Source: Dyadobacter sp. 50-39 (GTDB taxonomy: Bacteria > Bacteroidota > Bacteroidia > Cytophagales > Spirosomataceae). Taken from it: DNA of 64,000 nt. Location of the stretch: NCBI GenBank assembly GCA_001898145.1, contig MKSR01000037.1, forward strand, positions 17,694-81,693, given 5' to 3'. Shown here piece by piece: positions 24,918 to 33,283 of this stretch (the stretch's first letter is position 1; each line of letters opens with the position of its first letter). The position numbers and the translations under genes were made by a program. The notes beneath the pieces are model-generated. The model was given only the letters and a program-made list of their open reading frames with translations, had not been told where the DNA came from and made no database searches.

Positions 24918-26061
24918 GTTGATGAAGCAGTAATTGTATTTGTAAAACCACCCATACCAGCACGCACGGGATCACTTTGATCAGATAAGGTTCAAAAAAG
25001 TTGTGGCGCAGCGCGGGCGGATAGATGTCGGTAGGCGCCAGAATGCAGAATACAAATACCAGCACGATCAATGTTTTCGACCAGGGCGCTAGTTGTTTGC
25101 GGTTGACGATGTGAAATAACACCACCCCGGGAATGGCGATCACATAGGTGGGCGACTCGGCTGCATGGTTGAATAAGATCACCCAAAGTGAAGCGTAAGC
25201 CAGCAAAAGCAGACGTTGCCGGAGTGTGCGGTATTGATTACGAAACAGGCAAAGTAGCCAGGTAATGCCGAACAATACCACACCTGCCAACTGAACTTTG
25301 GCGACGCCGCTCTGTGAGAAAGACGGCCACCATACTTTGATCAGGCCCAGGATCGAAAATCCGTAGTTCACCGCATGGTCGGCAACCAGAATGCCATGCC
25401 AGTCTTTGTAAACCTGCGCGAAATCATCCAATCCGGTGACAGGCAATGGCAAAAGTGCCAGTACCACCGCCCACAGCACCGAGTAACTGATATATTCTCT
25501 TTTTTGCGGGTAAAAAAGGAACATTCCCGCATAAACCAGGCCATAACCCTTGATGCAGAATGCCAGCAGCGGGAACAGTGCTGCCCAGCGTGTCTCTCCA
25601 TTTTCCAGCAGGGTAAACGTAAGCAGGCCCGCCGCGACGATCAGCGGGTTGGTTTGTTGGCCATGGAGTGAAGTCACCAGCTCGAAAAGAATAAACCACC
25701 AGAAGAATGCCTTGTCGGTGTGACGGAGTGGCAGACTGCGGATCGCATAGAACAGCGCCAGCGAGCAGCAGGCTAGCCAGAGCACCAGGCTGACCGGCAA
25801 TGGGAGCAGCGAAAAAGGTGCGAAAAGAATACAAAAAGATGGGTTGTAGAGGAACAGGTCGAAGTACTCGTTAGGATATTCCAGATGCAGGTTCTGGTGC
25901 GCGACAAGGTGCCCGAGCGCCGCCCTGAAAATCTGGAAATTATTGTACTTCAACGGCCCTCCTGCATAGTGCTGAATGGCAATAATCACGCTCAAAAGTA
26001 GGTAGACACCCAAAATTATTTTTGGACGCGACAGGAAGTCGGAGACTTTTCTGATCAACAT
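24901..26061 (-). CDS. DUF2029/GT87-type membrane glycosyltransferase
   Basis: A 386-residue polytopic membrane protein with about nine to ten hydrophobic helices. The periplasmic loop segment EYFDLFLYNPSFCILFAPFSL carries the YNP..F motif seen in the DUF2029 (GT87, GT-C fold) family, such as the mycobacterial polyprenyl-phosphomannose-dependent alpha-mannosyltransferases. It would use a lipid-linked sugar made by the adjacent GT2 enzyme. It is 22 bp downstream of the barrel gene and overlaps the GT2 gene. No lesions are visible. Confidence 0.88.
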   Translation of the reverse strand: MLIRKVSDFLSRPKIILGVYLLLSVIIAIQHYAGGPLKYNNFQIFRAALGHLVAHQNLHLEYPNEYFDLFLYNPSFCILFAPFSLLPLPVSLVLWLACCSLALFYAIRSLPLRHTDKAFFWWFILFELVTSLHGQQTNPLIVAAGLLTFTLLENGETRWAALFPLLAFCIKGYGLVYAGMFLFYPQKREYISYSVLWAVVLALLPLPVTGLDDFAQVYKDWHGILVADHAVNYGFSILGLIKVWWPSFSQSGVAKVQLAGVVLFGITWLLCLFRNQYRTLRQRLLLLAYASLWVILFNHAAESPTYVIAIPGVVLFHIVNRKQLAPWSKTLIVLVFVFCILAPTDIYPPALRHNFFEPYLIKVIPCVLVWVVLQIQLLLHQHENQN

Positions 26062-26083
26062 GGATTTACAGGTAATTCAAAAA

Positions 26084-28555
26084 CTAAAATTTTCTTCCGG
26101 GCTTAGTTCCTTCGCGGATTGGCCGTTCTTGCTTGCCAGCTGCTTGGTCTTCACGCTTGCCAGTGCCGCGGAAGCTGCCAAACCGCCAGCTGAATGTTAA
26201 GGTCAATGAGCGGTTGTAATACCGGTTGGCACTGTTGCTTTGAAAGCTCGGGGCAGTTGCAATGCTTTTTTGCAAAAAGTTACTGCGCAGAAAATTATTA
26301 ACCCCCAGTGTTAGGCTTGCTTTCTTATCCAGGAGCTCTTTTTGGACAGAGAAGCTATAAGAATAGTCTGCCGAATTTCGTCCCTGCAGGGTTACATAAC
26401 CATTACTATAGTCTCCCGAGAACTGGATGGTATATCCCCGGGGGAGTATATACGAACTGTTTAGTGTATACGCGTAAAAGATCGCGTCATTTTTAACGTT
26501 CAGCGCGCTGCTGGAAAACCACACGTGGTAAATTTCAGCGCTCGTACCCATTGTCCAGCTGTTGCTGAGCTGCATATATATATTTACATTGGCGCCCAGG
26601 CGCTTGTTCGACGCAATATTTTGCGAGGTTGTGTAGGAGATGCCAAGACTGTCTACGCGGCTCAGTTGTTCGATGGCATTACTGTTGGCGTTGCCATAGA
26701 TGCTGCTGTTTAGCGCCAGGCCGGAAGGACTGTTATAGGAATGTGCTAGTTCCAGCATCCGGGTGACTTCCGGCCTTAACCGGGGATTTCCGGCCGAAAC
26801 GTTGCGGGGGTCGCTGGCATTGACATAGGGATTTAAGTCCCATATCCAGGGGCGCCGGATGCGCTCGGTGTAGTTTAGTTTAAAATCGTGCTGGTCATTG
26901 AGTTTTCTGGTAATAAGCATGTTGGGGACAAAGTTGCCGAATGTCGCCTTAAAGGAAGGGGAAGGCCCTGCGAAATTGCCGCCAAGGTGCGTGCTCTCAT
27001 AGCGGAGCCCGGGCCGGAATCCCCAGCCGCCCGGCGTTTCCAGTTTGAAGCTAAGGTAGGCTGCCAGGGTATTTTGAAAGTAGGCCATGCGGTCAGAGCG
27101 GAATGGCACCTCCTGCAGCGGGCCGCCTGGATTGTTGTGGTTGTTAAGAACGGTGAAAGAGCTGTTTGATTCATTCCTTGCGAAACGCAAGCCGGTTTCG
27201 ATCAATTGCTTGCCGGATTCGCTCAGGGGATGCCCGTAGTCGACCTGGAAGCTAAGGTCATGACCCGAGCCTTTATTGGGGCTTTGCTCCCTGAAATGGG
27301 GTCCCCCGTCAAGGCGGAATTGTTCAGTCACATAACCTGATTTGTCGTTGGAACGGCCGTAATTGCCGACCAACCGGAGATTCTGTTCTGGCCGTTTGAA
27401 TTTTTTCTCATAATTGAGCGAAAAATCTACCCAGCCGAAATTTCCATTCTGGTAACTTTTTTGATTATACTCCGTTCTTTCAACCCCAGTGGTATACAAG
27501 TTGTAAAGGCTGGCCTGTTGTGGCCAATGTCCTTTCCAATAGGAGATTCCGAGTCCTACCTTCTGTGAAGAATCCGGCGTGAATTCAACGTTGAAGTCGC
27601 CGTAGACGCCCTTATCCTTTTGAATAGCATCTGAGCGCTGGATCAGCTCGCCGATCTTGACGCCGCCAGCTAATGATGACCGTTCCAGCATAGAGACGTT
27701 ACGCTGGCGTTCCTGGCTGCCATTTAAGGTAAGCCCGAATGCAAATTTGCCACTGGATAGATTTACGGCGCCGTTCATGGATTGTTCCAGGTTACCGCCG
27801 CTCAGGTCAATGCTGCCATTGGTCCCTTTCATTTTCTTTTTGGTAACGATATTGATGACACCCGCGGCGCCTTCGGCCTCATACTTGGCGGAAGGAGAAG
27901 TGATCACTTCGACCGATTCGATCGCACTGGAAGGAATCAATTTAAGCGCCTCTTTGAGGTTTTTGGCCAAAATCCCTGAGGGCATGCCGTTCAACAAGAC
28001 TTTAATGTTGGAATTCCCCCTCAATTTTACTTCTCCGTTGGCGCCTACGGACACCATTGGGGCTTTCCGGAGCACATCGGACGCGGAGCCGCCTTTATTG
28101 CCGATGTCGGCGGAGGCATTATACACCAGTTTGTCACCCATGTTCACTATCAGAGCCTTTTTGCCTGTGATGGTGATTTCGCCTAACGTACTGGCCTGTG
28201 CCTGTAAGTAAATTGTTCCCAGGTCGATTACCCTGTTTGCCCCGACAGTCAAGGTGGTTGACTGGTAGGTTTTGTACCCTACATAAGACAGGATAAGTAC
28301 ATAGTTGCCCTTTCCCTCGGTAAATAGTTCAAATGCGCCTTTTTCGGAAGTTAATGAACTGGCTACAATCGAACCATCGTTTGCCTTCAAGGCAACGGTC
28401 ACAAATTCCATCGGATTCTTGGAGGAAGAATCTGCCACGCTTCCCCTAATTAAAAAGCCCTTATCAACCGCCGGATTCTGGGCAAAAGAAGCAGTTGCGG
28501 CGATCCAAAGTCCTATAAAGGTTATACACCATCGGTGTCTTCTGTTGTTAAACAT
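26084..28555 (-). CDS. Outer membrane beta-barrel family protein (TonB-receptor-like)
   Basis: An 823-residue outer membrane protein with a signal peptide (WCITFIGLWIAATASFA), a CarboxypepD_reg-like domain (IRGSVADSSSKNPMEFVTVA), a plug-like region (LRKAPMVSVGANGEVKLRGN and IESVEVITSPSAKYEAEGAAG) and a long C-terminal beta-barrel of the OMP_b-brl_3 type. Such proteins occur in Bacteroidota outside SusCD systems and have no established substrate. It is the first gene of an operon with two glycosyltransferases and a deacetylase, which suggests a role in surface glycan export or placement. Its start is only 26 bp from the -7-like element of operator C. The C-terminus is basic (GREDQAAGKQERPIREGTK), perhaps disordered. 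Confidence 0.9.
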   Translation of the reverse strand: MFNNRRHRWCITFIGLWIAATASFAQNPAVDKGFLIRGSVADSSSKNPMEFVTVALKANDGSIVASSLTSEKGAFELFTEGKGNYVLILSYVGYKTYQSTTLTVGANRVIDLGTIYLQAQASTLGEITITGKKALIVNMGDKLVYNASADIGNKGGSASDVLRKAPMVSVGANGEVKLRGNSNIKVLLNGMPSGILAKNLKEALKLIPSSAIESVEVITSPSAKYEAEGAAGVINIVTKKKMKGTNGSIDLSGGNLEQSMNGAVNLSSGKFAFGLTLNGSQERQRNVSMLERSSLAGGVKIGELIQRSDAIQKDKGVYGDFNVEFTPDSSQKVGLGISYWKGHWPQQASLYNLYTTGVERTEYNQKSYQNGNFGWVDFSLNYEKKFKRPEQNLRLVGNYGRSNDKSGYVTEQFRLDGGPHFREQSPNKGSGHDLSFQVDYGHPLSESGKQLIETGLRFARNESNSSFTVLNNHNNPGGPLQEVPFRSDRMAYFQNTLAAYLSFKLETPGGWGFRPGLRYESTHLGGNFAGPSPSFKATFGNFVPNMLITRKLNDQHDFKLNYTERIRRPWIWDLNPYVNASDPRNVSAGNPRLRPEVTRMLELAHSYNSPSGLALNSSIYGNANSNAIEQLSRVDSLGISYTTSQNIASNKRLGANVNIYMQLSNSWTMGTSAEIYHVWFSSSALNVKNDAIFYAYTLNSSYILPRGYTIQFSGDYSNGYVTLQGRNSADYSYSFSVQKELLDKKASLTLGVNNFLRSNFLQKSIATAPSFQSNSANRYYNRSLTLTFSWRFGSFRGTGKREDQAAGKQERPIREGTKPGRKF

Positions 28556-28580
28556 TTCTCTGAGTTTATTCGGTAATTCT

Positions 28581-28658
28581 CAAAGAAAAATGTTCCTCAG
28601 CTGCGGCTAAAATGTAAATGAGCAACCTCATGGTTTTGATGACTAACAACGTTTGTCA
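28581..28658 (-). promoter_or_regulatory. Composite LytTR-type operator C with -7-like element (upstream of the barrel operon)
   Basis: On the minus strand: TGACAAAC-GTT-GTTAGTCA (28658-28640), 13 bp, GTTGCTCA (28626-28619; one mismatch), then exactly 30 bp and TTTCTTTG (28588-28581). The barrel gene begins at 28555. The inverted pair lies between this operon and the divergent LytS kinase gene, so it may serve both. Confidence 0.7.
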
Positions 28659-28696
28659 TCTATTCTTGCCGGATAGGGGGAAAAAGCAGAATTTTG
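28651..28696 (+). promoter_or_regulatory. Possible second promoter of operator C, for the kinase gene
   Basis: Counting from the plus-facing half-site GTTTGTCA (28651-28658), 30 bp downstream lies GAATTTTG (28689-28696), which matches TAnnTTTG at five of six fixed positions, 25 bp before the kinase start at 28722. This would give autoregulation. There is no third half-site on this side, so support is weaker. Confidence 0.35.
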
Positions 28697-28721
28697 AGCG
28701 TTCGATACAAAAGTCAGTTAT

Positions 28722-29750
28722 ATGTCAGAGAAAAGGAAATGGTATTTTAGCGTGTATGTCCAGGAAGGTGGATTCTTCGTTGCCATGTTCATTCTGACCA
28801 TGTTGCACGAATGGATAGAAGTAGATACAGTAATCGGACTTTTAAAAGGGCTGGCTTTCTTTCTCATCCTTTATCTGCAGGCGCAATTGCATCGGTTCTT
28901 TATACTTCCGCTGATGCTTAAAAAGCAGTATGGCATGTATACGATAGTGAGCATCGTTACAACATTGGCGGGAGCGCTACTGCTTTATACTGCCAACTAC
29001 TTTTGGCTTGCTCCCGCTTTTTATTTCGAGGACGGTTTTCTCATTTCGTTTATTTACCATTTTGTTATTTGTACGGTTAGTACCATTACCATTATGTCAT
29101 TTTCCCTGGCCCGTCAATATTCCATAGCTGTGCAGAACCGGTACCATGACCAGCTACTGCTTAGTGAAATGAATATCAAGTTCCTGCATGCTCAGTTGAA
29201 TCCCCATTTCTTTTTCAATATGTTTAATAACCTCTATGGTGTGAGCCTGACCGAACCGGCGAGGGTGCCTGAGCTTATCCTGCAACTGTCCGGGCTGATG
29301 AGATATCAATTAGAAAACGGCACAAAATCGACGGTAAGTATCCAGGAGGAAATCGAATTCGTTCGCAACTACATTGTTATGGAAAAGGAGCGGGTCGGCA
29401 ATAGGTGTGCCATCTCCTTCAATACCCCCCCGGATAGCTCACTACTCAGCAGTTACCAGATCGCGCCTTTGATCCTGATTACCCTGGTAGAAAATGCATT
29501 CAAGCATAGCCTGACCGTTACGGCAACCTGGTTTATCGATATCACCATTGAGATGAAGGATCACCGGTTGATACTCGATATACAGAATTCGCTACCGGAC
29601 TTATCTTTGAAACAGGACTCCACTGGTATTGGGCTGAAAAACATTGAGCAGCGCCTGGAGCTCCTGTACAAAGGGCAATATAGTTTTCTTACCGCTGCTG
29701 ACCAAGACAGCTACCGGACAACCTTGATATTGCAGCTAAAGAATTTTTGA
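28722..29750 (+). CDS. LytS-type sensor histidine kinase
   Basis: A 342-residue membrane kinase of the His_kinase (PF06580) type: four transmembrane helices in residues 15-130, then the dimerisation region with the phospho-acceptor His in LNPHFFFNMFNNLY, and a C-terminal ATPase domain (LILITLVENAFKHS N-box, STGIGLKNIEQRLELLY G-box). There is no large extracytoplasmic sensor, so it probably senses within the membrane or through a partner. It is 3 bp from the LytTR regulator gene, a clear two-component pair. It is divergent from the barrel/glycosyltransferase operon, sharing operator C. Confidence 0.94.
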   Translation: MSEKRKWYFSVYVQEGGFFVAMFILTMLHEWIEVDTVIGLLKGLAFFLILYLQAQLHRFFILPLMLKKQYGMYTIVSIVTTLAGALLLYTANYFWLAPAFYFEDGFLISFIYHFVICTVSTITIMSFSLARQYSIAVQNRYHDQLLLSEMNIKFLHAQLNPHFFFNMFNNLYGVSLTEPARVPELILQLSGLMRYQLENGTKSTVSIQEEIEFVRNYIVMEKERVGNRCAISFNTPPDSSLLSSYQIAPLILITLVENAFKHSLTVTATWFIDITIEMKDHRLILDIQNSLPDLSLKQDSTGIGLKNIEQRLELLYKGQYSFLTAADQDSYRTTLILQLKNF

Positions 29751-29753
29751 ACT

Positions 29754-30467
29754 ATGGAGCCATTGCGTTGTATCATCGTTGACGATGAAGAGGGTGCACA
29801 TCGGGTAATCGCACACTACCTTCATGACATTTCATTCCTAACCCTTTGCGGTTCATTCTACAACGCCCTTCAGGCAATGGATCACTGTTATAGTAATCCC
29901 GTAGATGTTATTTTTTTGGATATCAACATGCCAGGGCTTTCAGGTATGGAAATGTTGGCCGCCATGTCACACCCGCCGTTGGTTGTATTGACTACCGCGC
30001 ACAGTCAATATGCCCTGGATAGCTACAAGTACCAGGTAGTGGATTACCTGGTGAAACCCATAGAACTGCCCAGGTTTATGGCGGCTGTCGATAAGGTTCT
30101 CATCCGTTACAGGCCTGTCAGTCCGGCGGGGCATGGGGCCGGCGGCCGGACCGCAGCATCGGATTTCTTAATGTTGAAGGTGGACGGGAATATTCTTAGG
30201 GTCGAGCTTGAGCATATACTCTATGTCCAAAGCTGGGGAAATTACGTCCGGGTTTATACCACCGAGGCGACCTATCTGAGTCCAATAACAACCACTGAGA
30301 TAGAGAATAAGCTCGATAAGGCGCGTTTTATGCGTATTCATAAATCCTATATAGTTGCATTGAAGAAGATACAGAAAATTACCGGTGGACAGGTTCAGTT
30401 GGACAAAAGCGTCACATTGCCGATCGGGAACACTTATCGACGTGAATTGATTGAAGTACTTCAATAG
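29754..30467 (+). CDS. LytTR-family response regulator (candidate master of the local operator regulon)
   Basis: A 237-residue regulator: receiver domain (residues 3-120; D10/D11, phospho-acceptor D56 in FLDINMPG, lysine in YLVKPIE) and a LytTR DNA-binding domain (about 140-237, FMRIHKSYIVALKKI). LytTR domains bind two direct repeats with a GTTN[AG][TG]-type core on one face of the helix, 21-22 bp apart. Exactly this spacing occurs at sites C and D flanking the kinase-regulator pair, and at A and B. I infer that this protein binds them; the assignment over the other two LytTR proteins in the window rests on location only. Confidence 0.94.
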   Translation: MEPLRCIIVDDEEGAHRVIAHYLHDISFLTLCGSFYNALQAMDHCYSNPVDVIFLDINMPGLSGMEMLAAMSHPPLVVLTTAHSQYALDSYKYQVVDYLVKPIELPRFMAAVDKVLIRYRPVSPAGHGAGGRTAASDFLMLKVDGNILRVELEHILYVQSWGNYVRVYTTEATYLSPITTTEIENKLDKARFMRIHKSYIVALKKIQKITGGQVQLDKSVTLPIGNTYRRELIEVLQ

Positions 30468-30571
30468 GAAAGGTGTATTGGCTTCTGGCCACCACTAGGA
30501 AACGGATATTGCGTATGCGGTTTATGGCCTGCACGACAAAAATGAAATTGGAAAGACTTTCAAAATCAAAA

Positions 30572-30649
30572 TGACCAATCAGGTTCGTCATTGAAAACAA
30601 CGAGTTTGTCATTTGATTGCTCAGTTGGCCAAGGCGATTACTTACTTTG
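30572..30649 (+). promoter_or_regulatory. Composite LytTR-type operator D with -7-like element (upstream of DoxX)
   Basis: TGACCAAT-CAG-GTTCGTCA (30572-30590; one mismatch in the first arm), 13 bp, GTTTGTCA (30604-30611), then exactly 30 bp and TTACTTTG (30642-30649). The DoxX gene starts at 30729. Both direct-repeat half-sites are perfect GTTNGTCA, making this the best copy for the 21-bp repeat. Confidence 0.72.
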
Positions 30650-30728
30650 TATTAGGGAATCAGATCTAGTTAACGAGAATGGGATGCGCTCCCTCTCACG
30701 AGAAAAGCTTTTTAGATAATCTACTACT

Positions 30729-31166
30729 ATGCAGAAAAATTCTTCGGCAGAAGGTGGCGACACCACTTCGTCTACAAATATTGCCAGCTTATGGCTGCGC
30801 CTAGGTCTGGGTGTTGCTATGCTCCCTCACGGATATGAAAAATTGACTCATTTCGCTGAGCTAAAGAACTCTTTCATGAGCTTTCTAGGACTGAGCGATC
30901 CTGTCTCGCTGGCACTGGCCATTGGAGCTGAATTGTTTTGTTCCATCTTGCTTGCGATAGGACTGTTAACACGGCTTGTACTCATTCCACTTATCATAAC
31001 TGCGTTCGTAATTGTTTTTGTAGCACACCGGGGGGATATTGTCGGCGAAGGAGCCGCAGGTTTCTTGTTGTTAGTCGGCTATATCACTTCTCTGCTGCTG
31101 GGAGCGGGTAAGTATAGCGTGGATGCTGTCATTTCTAAGAAGACAGACCATCGGTTTTCTTTCTAG
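30729..31166 (+). CDS. DoxX family membrane protein
   Basis: A 145-residue protein with four transmembrane helices. The motif ASLWLRLGLGVAMLPHGYEKL near the start and GAELFCSILLAIGLLTRL are typical of DoxX. DoxX proteins are inner-membrane proteins of unclear chemistry, in some bacteria linked to thiol and oxidative stress. It stands alone behind operator D and the LytS/LytTR genes, so it is predicted to be induced by them. The N-terminus (MQKNSSAEGGDTTSSTN) is polar and disordered. Confidence 0.9.
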   Translation: MQKNSSAEGGDTTSSTNIASLWLRLGLGVAMLPHGYEKLTHFAELKNSFMSFLGLSDPVSLALAIGAELFCSILLAIGLLTRLVLIPLIITAFVIVFVAHRGDIVGEGAAGFLLLVGYITSLLLGAGKYSVDAVISKKTDHRFSF

Positions 31167-31324
31167 CCATTTCCGGCGTTGCAACCACTCTTAGATGGAT
31201 TCTCTATTACCGGGCTATCAAGCTTGGGCCCGTTTTGGCAATAGTCTTATTTGATAAAGGATTGATTTCCAGTGTACTGGCCGGAATGATCACTGCTGGG
31301 TTTGCCTTTTGGATTAGAATTTGA
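31160..31324 (+). pseudogene. Remnant of an EamA (DMT) transporter
   Basis: After the DoxX stop a frame reads LAISGVATTLRWILYYRAIK, then LGPVLAIVLFDKGLISSVLA and GMITAGFAFWIRI to a stop. This is the known EamA segment GLATGLSWLxYYRALKLGPVxxVxPIDKxS..., including the conserved YYRAxKLGP and D-K. Only about 50 residues remain and the LGE region between D-K and the last helix seems deleted. A non-functional relic. Confidence 0.6.
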
Positions 31325-31429
31325 TAACTTGCGGTATCATACTATATGATCCTGTTCTTCTTCCCGCCCCTCAATTGGCGTGGATTTTTTTTCAATATGG
31401 CCTTATCAGGCCCGCAAGTATAATCCAAA

Positions 31430-32509
31430 ATGAGTGATAATCTCAACTTCCTTTTTTTAGGCAACACCCTCATGTCCTGGGCCCTGGCCATCTCACTTCT
31501 TGTTATACTCTTTATTGTCATCAGACTGTTCCGTTCTGTGGTGATTAGAAGGGCGAAGAAGTGGTCCTTAAAGACCACCACATCTTGGGACAACTTTTTG
31601 ATTGAAATGATCGAATCTTCGGTGGTGCCGGTATTCTATATCGGGTCGTTTTACCTGGCATTTTCGATGCTGACAATGCCCGCGAACATTAACCGGGTCC
31701 TCCACATTGCTTTTCTGATCGTTGTCACCTTTTTCGCCCTCCGGATTGTGAGCTCGGCTTTTAAGAAGTTTGTGCTTTCTTTCATCCATCATCAGGAAAA
31801 CAGCGAAGCTAAGCAAAAGCAGGCAAGCGGGCTTATCCTGATTGTGAGCATAGTCATCTGGATTATCGGGTTCATTTTTATGATCGATAACCTGGGCTAC
31901 AACGTCACCTCGCTGATCGCCGGGCTGGGGATCGGTGGTATTGCCATCGCTTTGGCTGCGCAGACGATCCTGGGCGACCTGTTCAGCTATTTCGTTATTT
32001 TCTTCGACAGGCCTTTCGAAATCGGTGATTTTGTAGTGATCGACGACAAGTCGGGGATCGTCGAGTATATCGGGATTAAAACGACCAGGCTACGGACTTT
32101 GGGCGGCGAGCAGCTTGTTTGTTCCAATACCGACTTGACAAACGCCAGACTGCACAACTATAAAAGGCTCCAAAAACGGCGCGTGCTGTTTTCGCTGGGC
32201 GTTACCTACCAGACTACGCACGAAAAACTGGAATTGATTCCCCGGATTCTAAAGCAGATCATCGAATCCAAACCATATATACAGTTCGACCGCGCGCATT
32301 TTTCCGGCTACGGGGATTTCAGCCTCAATTACGAAATTGTCTACTATGTGATGGATGCAGATTACACACTGTATATGGACCAGCAGCAATCCATTTATCT
32401 TGATATCTATCGTATTTTCGAGCAGCACGGGATCGAATTCGCATATCCGACCCAGACATTGATTCTACAACCCGAAACCGGCCAGTCATTACAGGGCTCA
32501 ATGGAATGA
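31430..32509 (+). CDS. Mechanosensitive ion channel family protein (MscS-type)
   Basis: A 359-residue MscS-family channel. It has four or five transmembrane helices in the first 165 residues, the pore-lining helix region (SLIAGLGIGGIAIALAAQTILGDLFSYFVIFFDRPFEIGDFV), a beta domain (IKTTRLRTLGGEQLVCSNTDL) and a C-terminal alpha/beta domain. Such channels open when membrane tension rises and release solutes after hypo-osmotic shock. It is monocistronic, converging with the lipoprotein gene (3 bp between stops). Confidence 0.93.
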   Translation: MSDNLNFLFLGNTLMSWALAISLLVILFIVIRLFRSVVIRRAKKWSLKTTTSWDNFLIEMIESSVVPVFYIGSFYLAFSMLTMPANINRVLHIAFLIVVTFFALRIVSSAFKKFVLSFIHHQENSEAKQKQASGLILIVSIVIWIIGFIFMIDNLGYNVTSLIAGLGIGGIAIALAAQTILGDLFSYFVIFFDRPFEIGDFVVIDDKSGIVEYIGIKTTRLRTLGGEQLVCSNTDLTNARLHNYKRLQKRRVLFSLGVTYQTTHEKLELIPRILKQIIESKPYIQFDRAHFSGYGDFSLNYEIVYYVMDADYTLYMDQQQSIYLDIYRIFEQHGIEFAYPTQTLILQPETGQSLQGSME

Positions 32510-32512
32510 GGT

Positions 32513-33262
32513 CTATTTACAGTCAAGAAGCGCCGTTCCCAGTTCAATCGCCTTCTTTTTGTTGACCTCACCGTCGCTGCTTACGTCCACGGTAATAGCC
32601 AGCTCAACGCCTTTGTCGAAAATGTACAACCTGTTTTCAAATGAATTCCAGGCCGCAGCCTGGCCAAGGCCGGGCACGTCGCTGTAACTTCGGGCCACTT
32701 CGGCGAAAACCGAATTCAGCGAGCCAGCCGTAGATTTCTGCGTTTCTTTGCTTAGCCTCATCTCGTCAAGCTTTTTGACTTCCGCATTGACTTTGGCATT
32801 GTCACTTTTGCCGTCTATGGCTTTGTCTAACTGTTTTTGAGAGGCCGCGAGTTGTTCTTCGGTCGGGGCGCGGTGGGAGTTTTTGAAATAGTCCAGCGTC
32901 ACTTCTTTCATGCCGTGCAATTCGACCAGATCATTTACCGGCACCAGCCTCTCGCTTCCTAATATGGACATCGTTTTTTTGCGTCCGCTTTTCCACGAGT
33001 ACTGCATGCTGTGGTAATCGCTGTTTTTCATCACCCGATTGTAGTTCTGCTTTGCCTGGTCCTTGGATTTTCCCGCCACGGCTGCGGCCTTTTCCAGGGG
33101 GAGAAGGCTGTTGAGCCGGTCTTTGTATGCCAGCAGGCAGCTGGCTGTTTTTCCTTCGATGGCGTTTTTAGAGGAACTTTCGCTGTTGGCGCTTTCACTT
33201 TTTGTACAGGCAGTGATTGACACAGAAACTGTCAGTAATAAAGACAGAATAGATTTTTTCAT
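32513..33262 (-). CDS. Putative lipoprotein, 249 residues
   Basis: It starts MKKSILSLLLTVSVSITACTKS, a signal peptide with lipobox ITAC. The mature protein is charged and helical in its first half (NAIEGKTASCLLAYKDRLNSLL; PTEEQLAASQKQLDKAIDG) and seems soluble in the periplasm or attached to the outer membrane. No recognised family. It lies 21 bp downstream of the frameshifted OmpA-type gene on the same strand, so the two were probably one operon. It does not look damaged. Confidence 0.75.
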   Translation of the reverse strand: MKKSILSLLLTVSVSITACTKSESANSESSSKNAIEGKTASCLLAYKDRLNSLLPLEKAAAVAGKSKDQAKQNYNRVMKNSDYHSMQYSWKSGRKKTMSILGSERLVPVNDLVELHGMKEVTLDYFKNSHRAPTEEQLAASQKQLDKAIDGKSDNAKVNAEVKKLDEMRLSKETQKSTAGSLNSVFAEVARSYSDVPGLGQAAAWNSFENRLYIFDKGVELAITVDVSSDGEVNKKKAIELGTALLDCK

Positions 33263-33283
33263 GGCTAAAAGATTGGATATATC

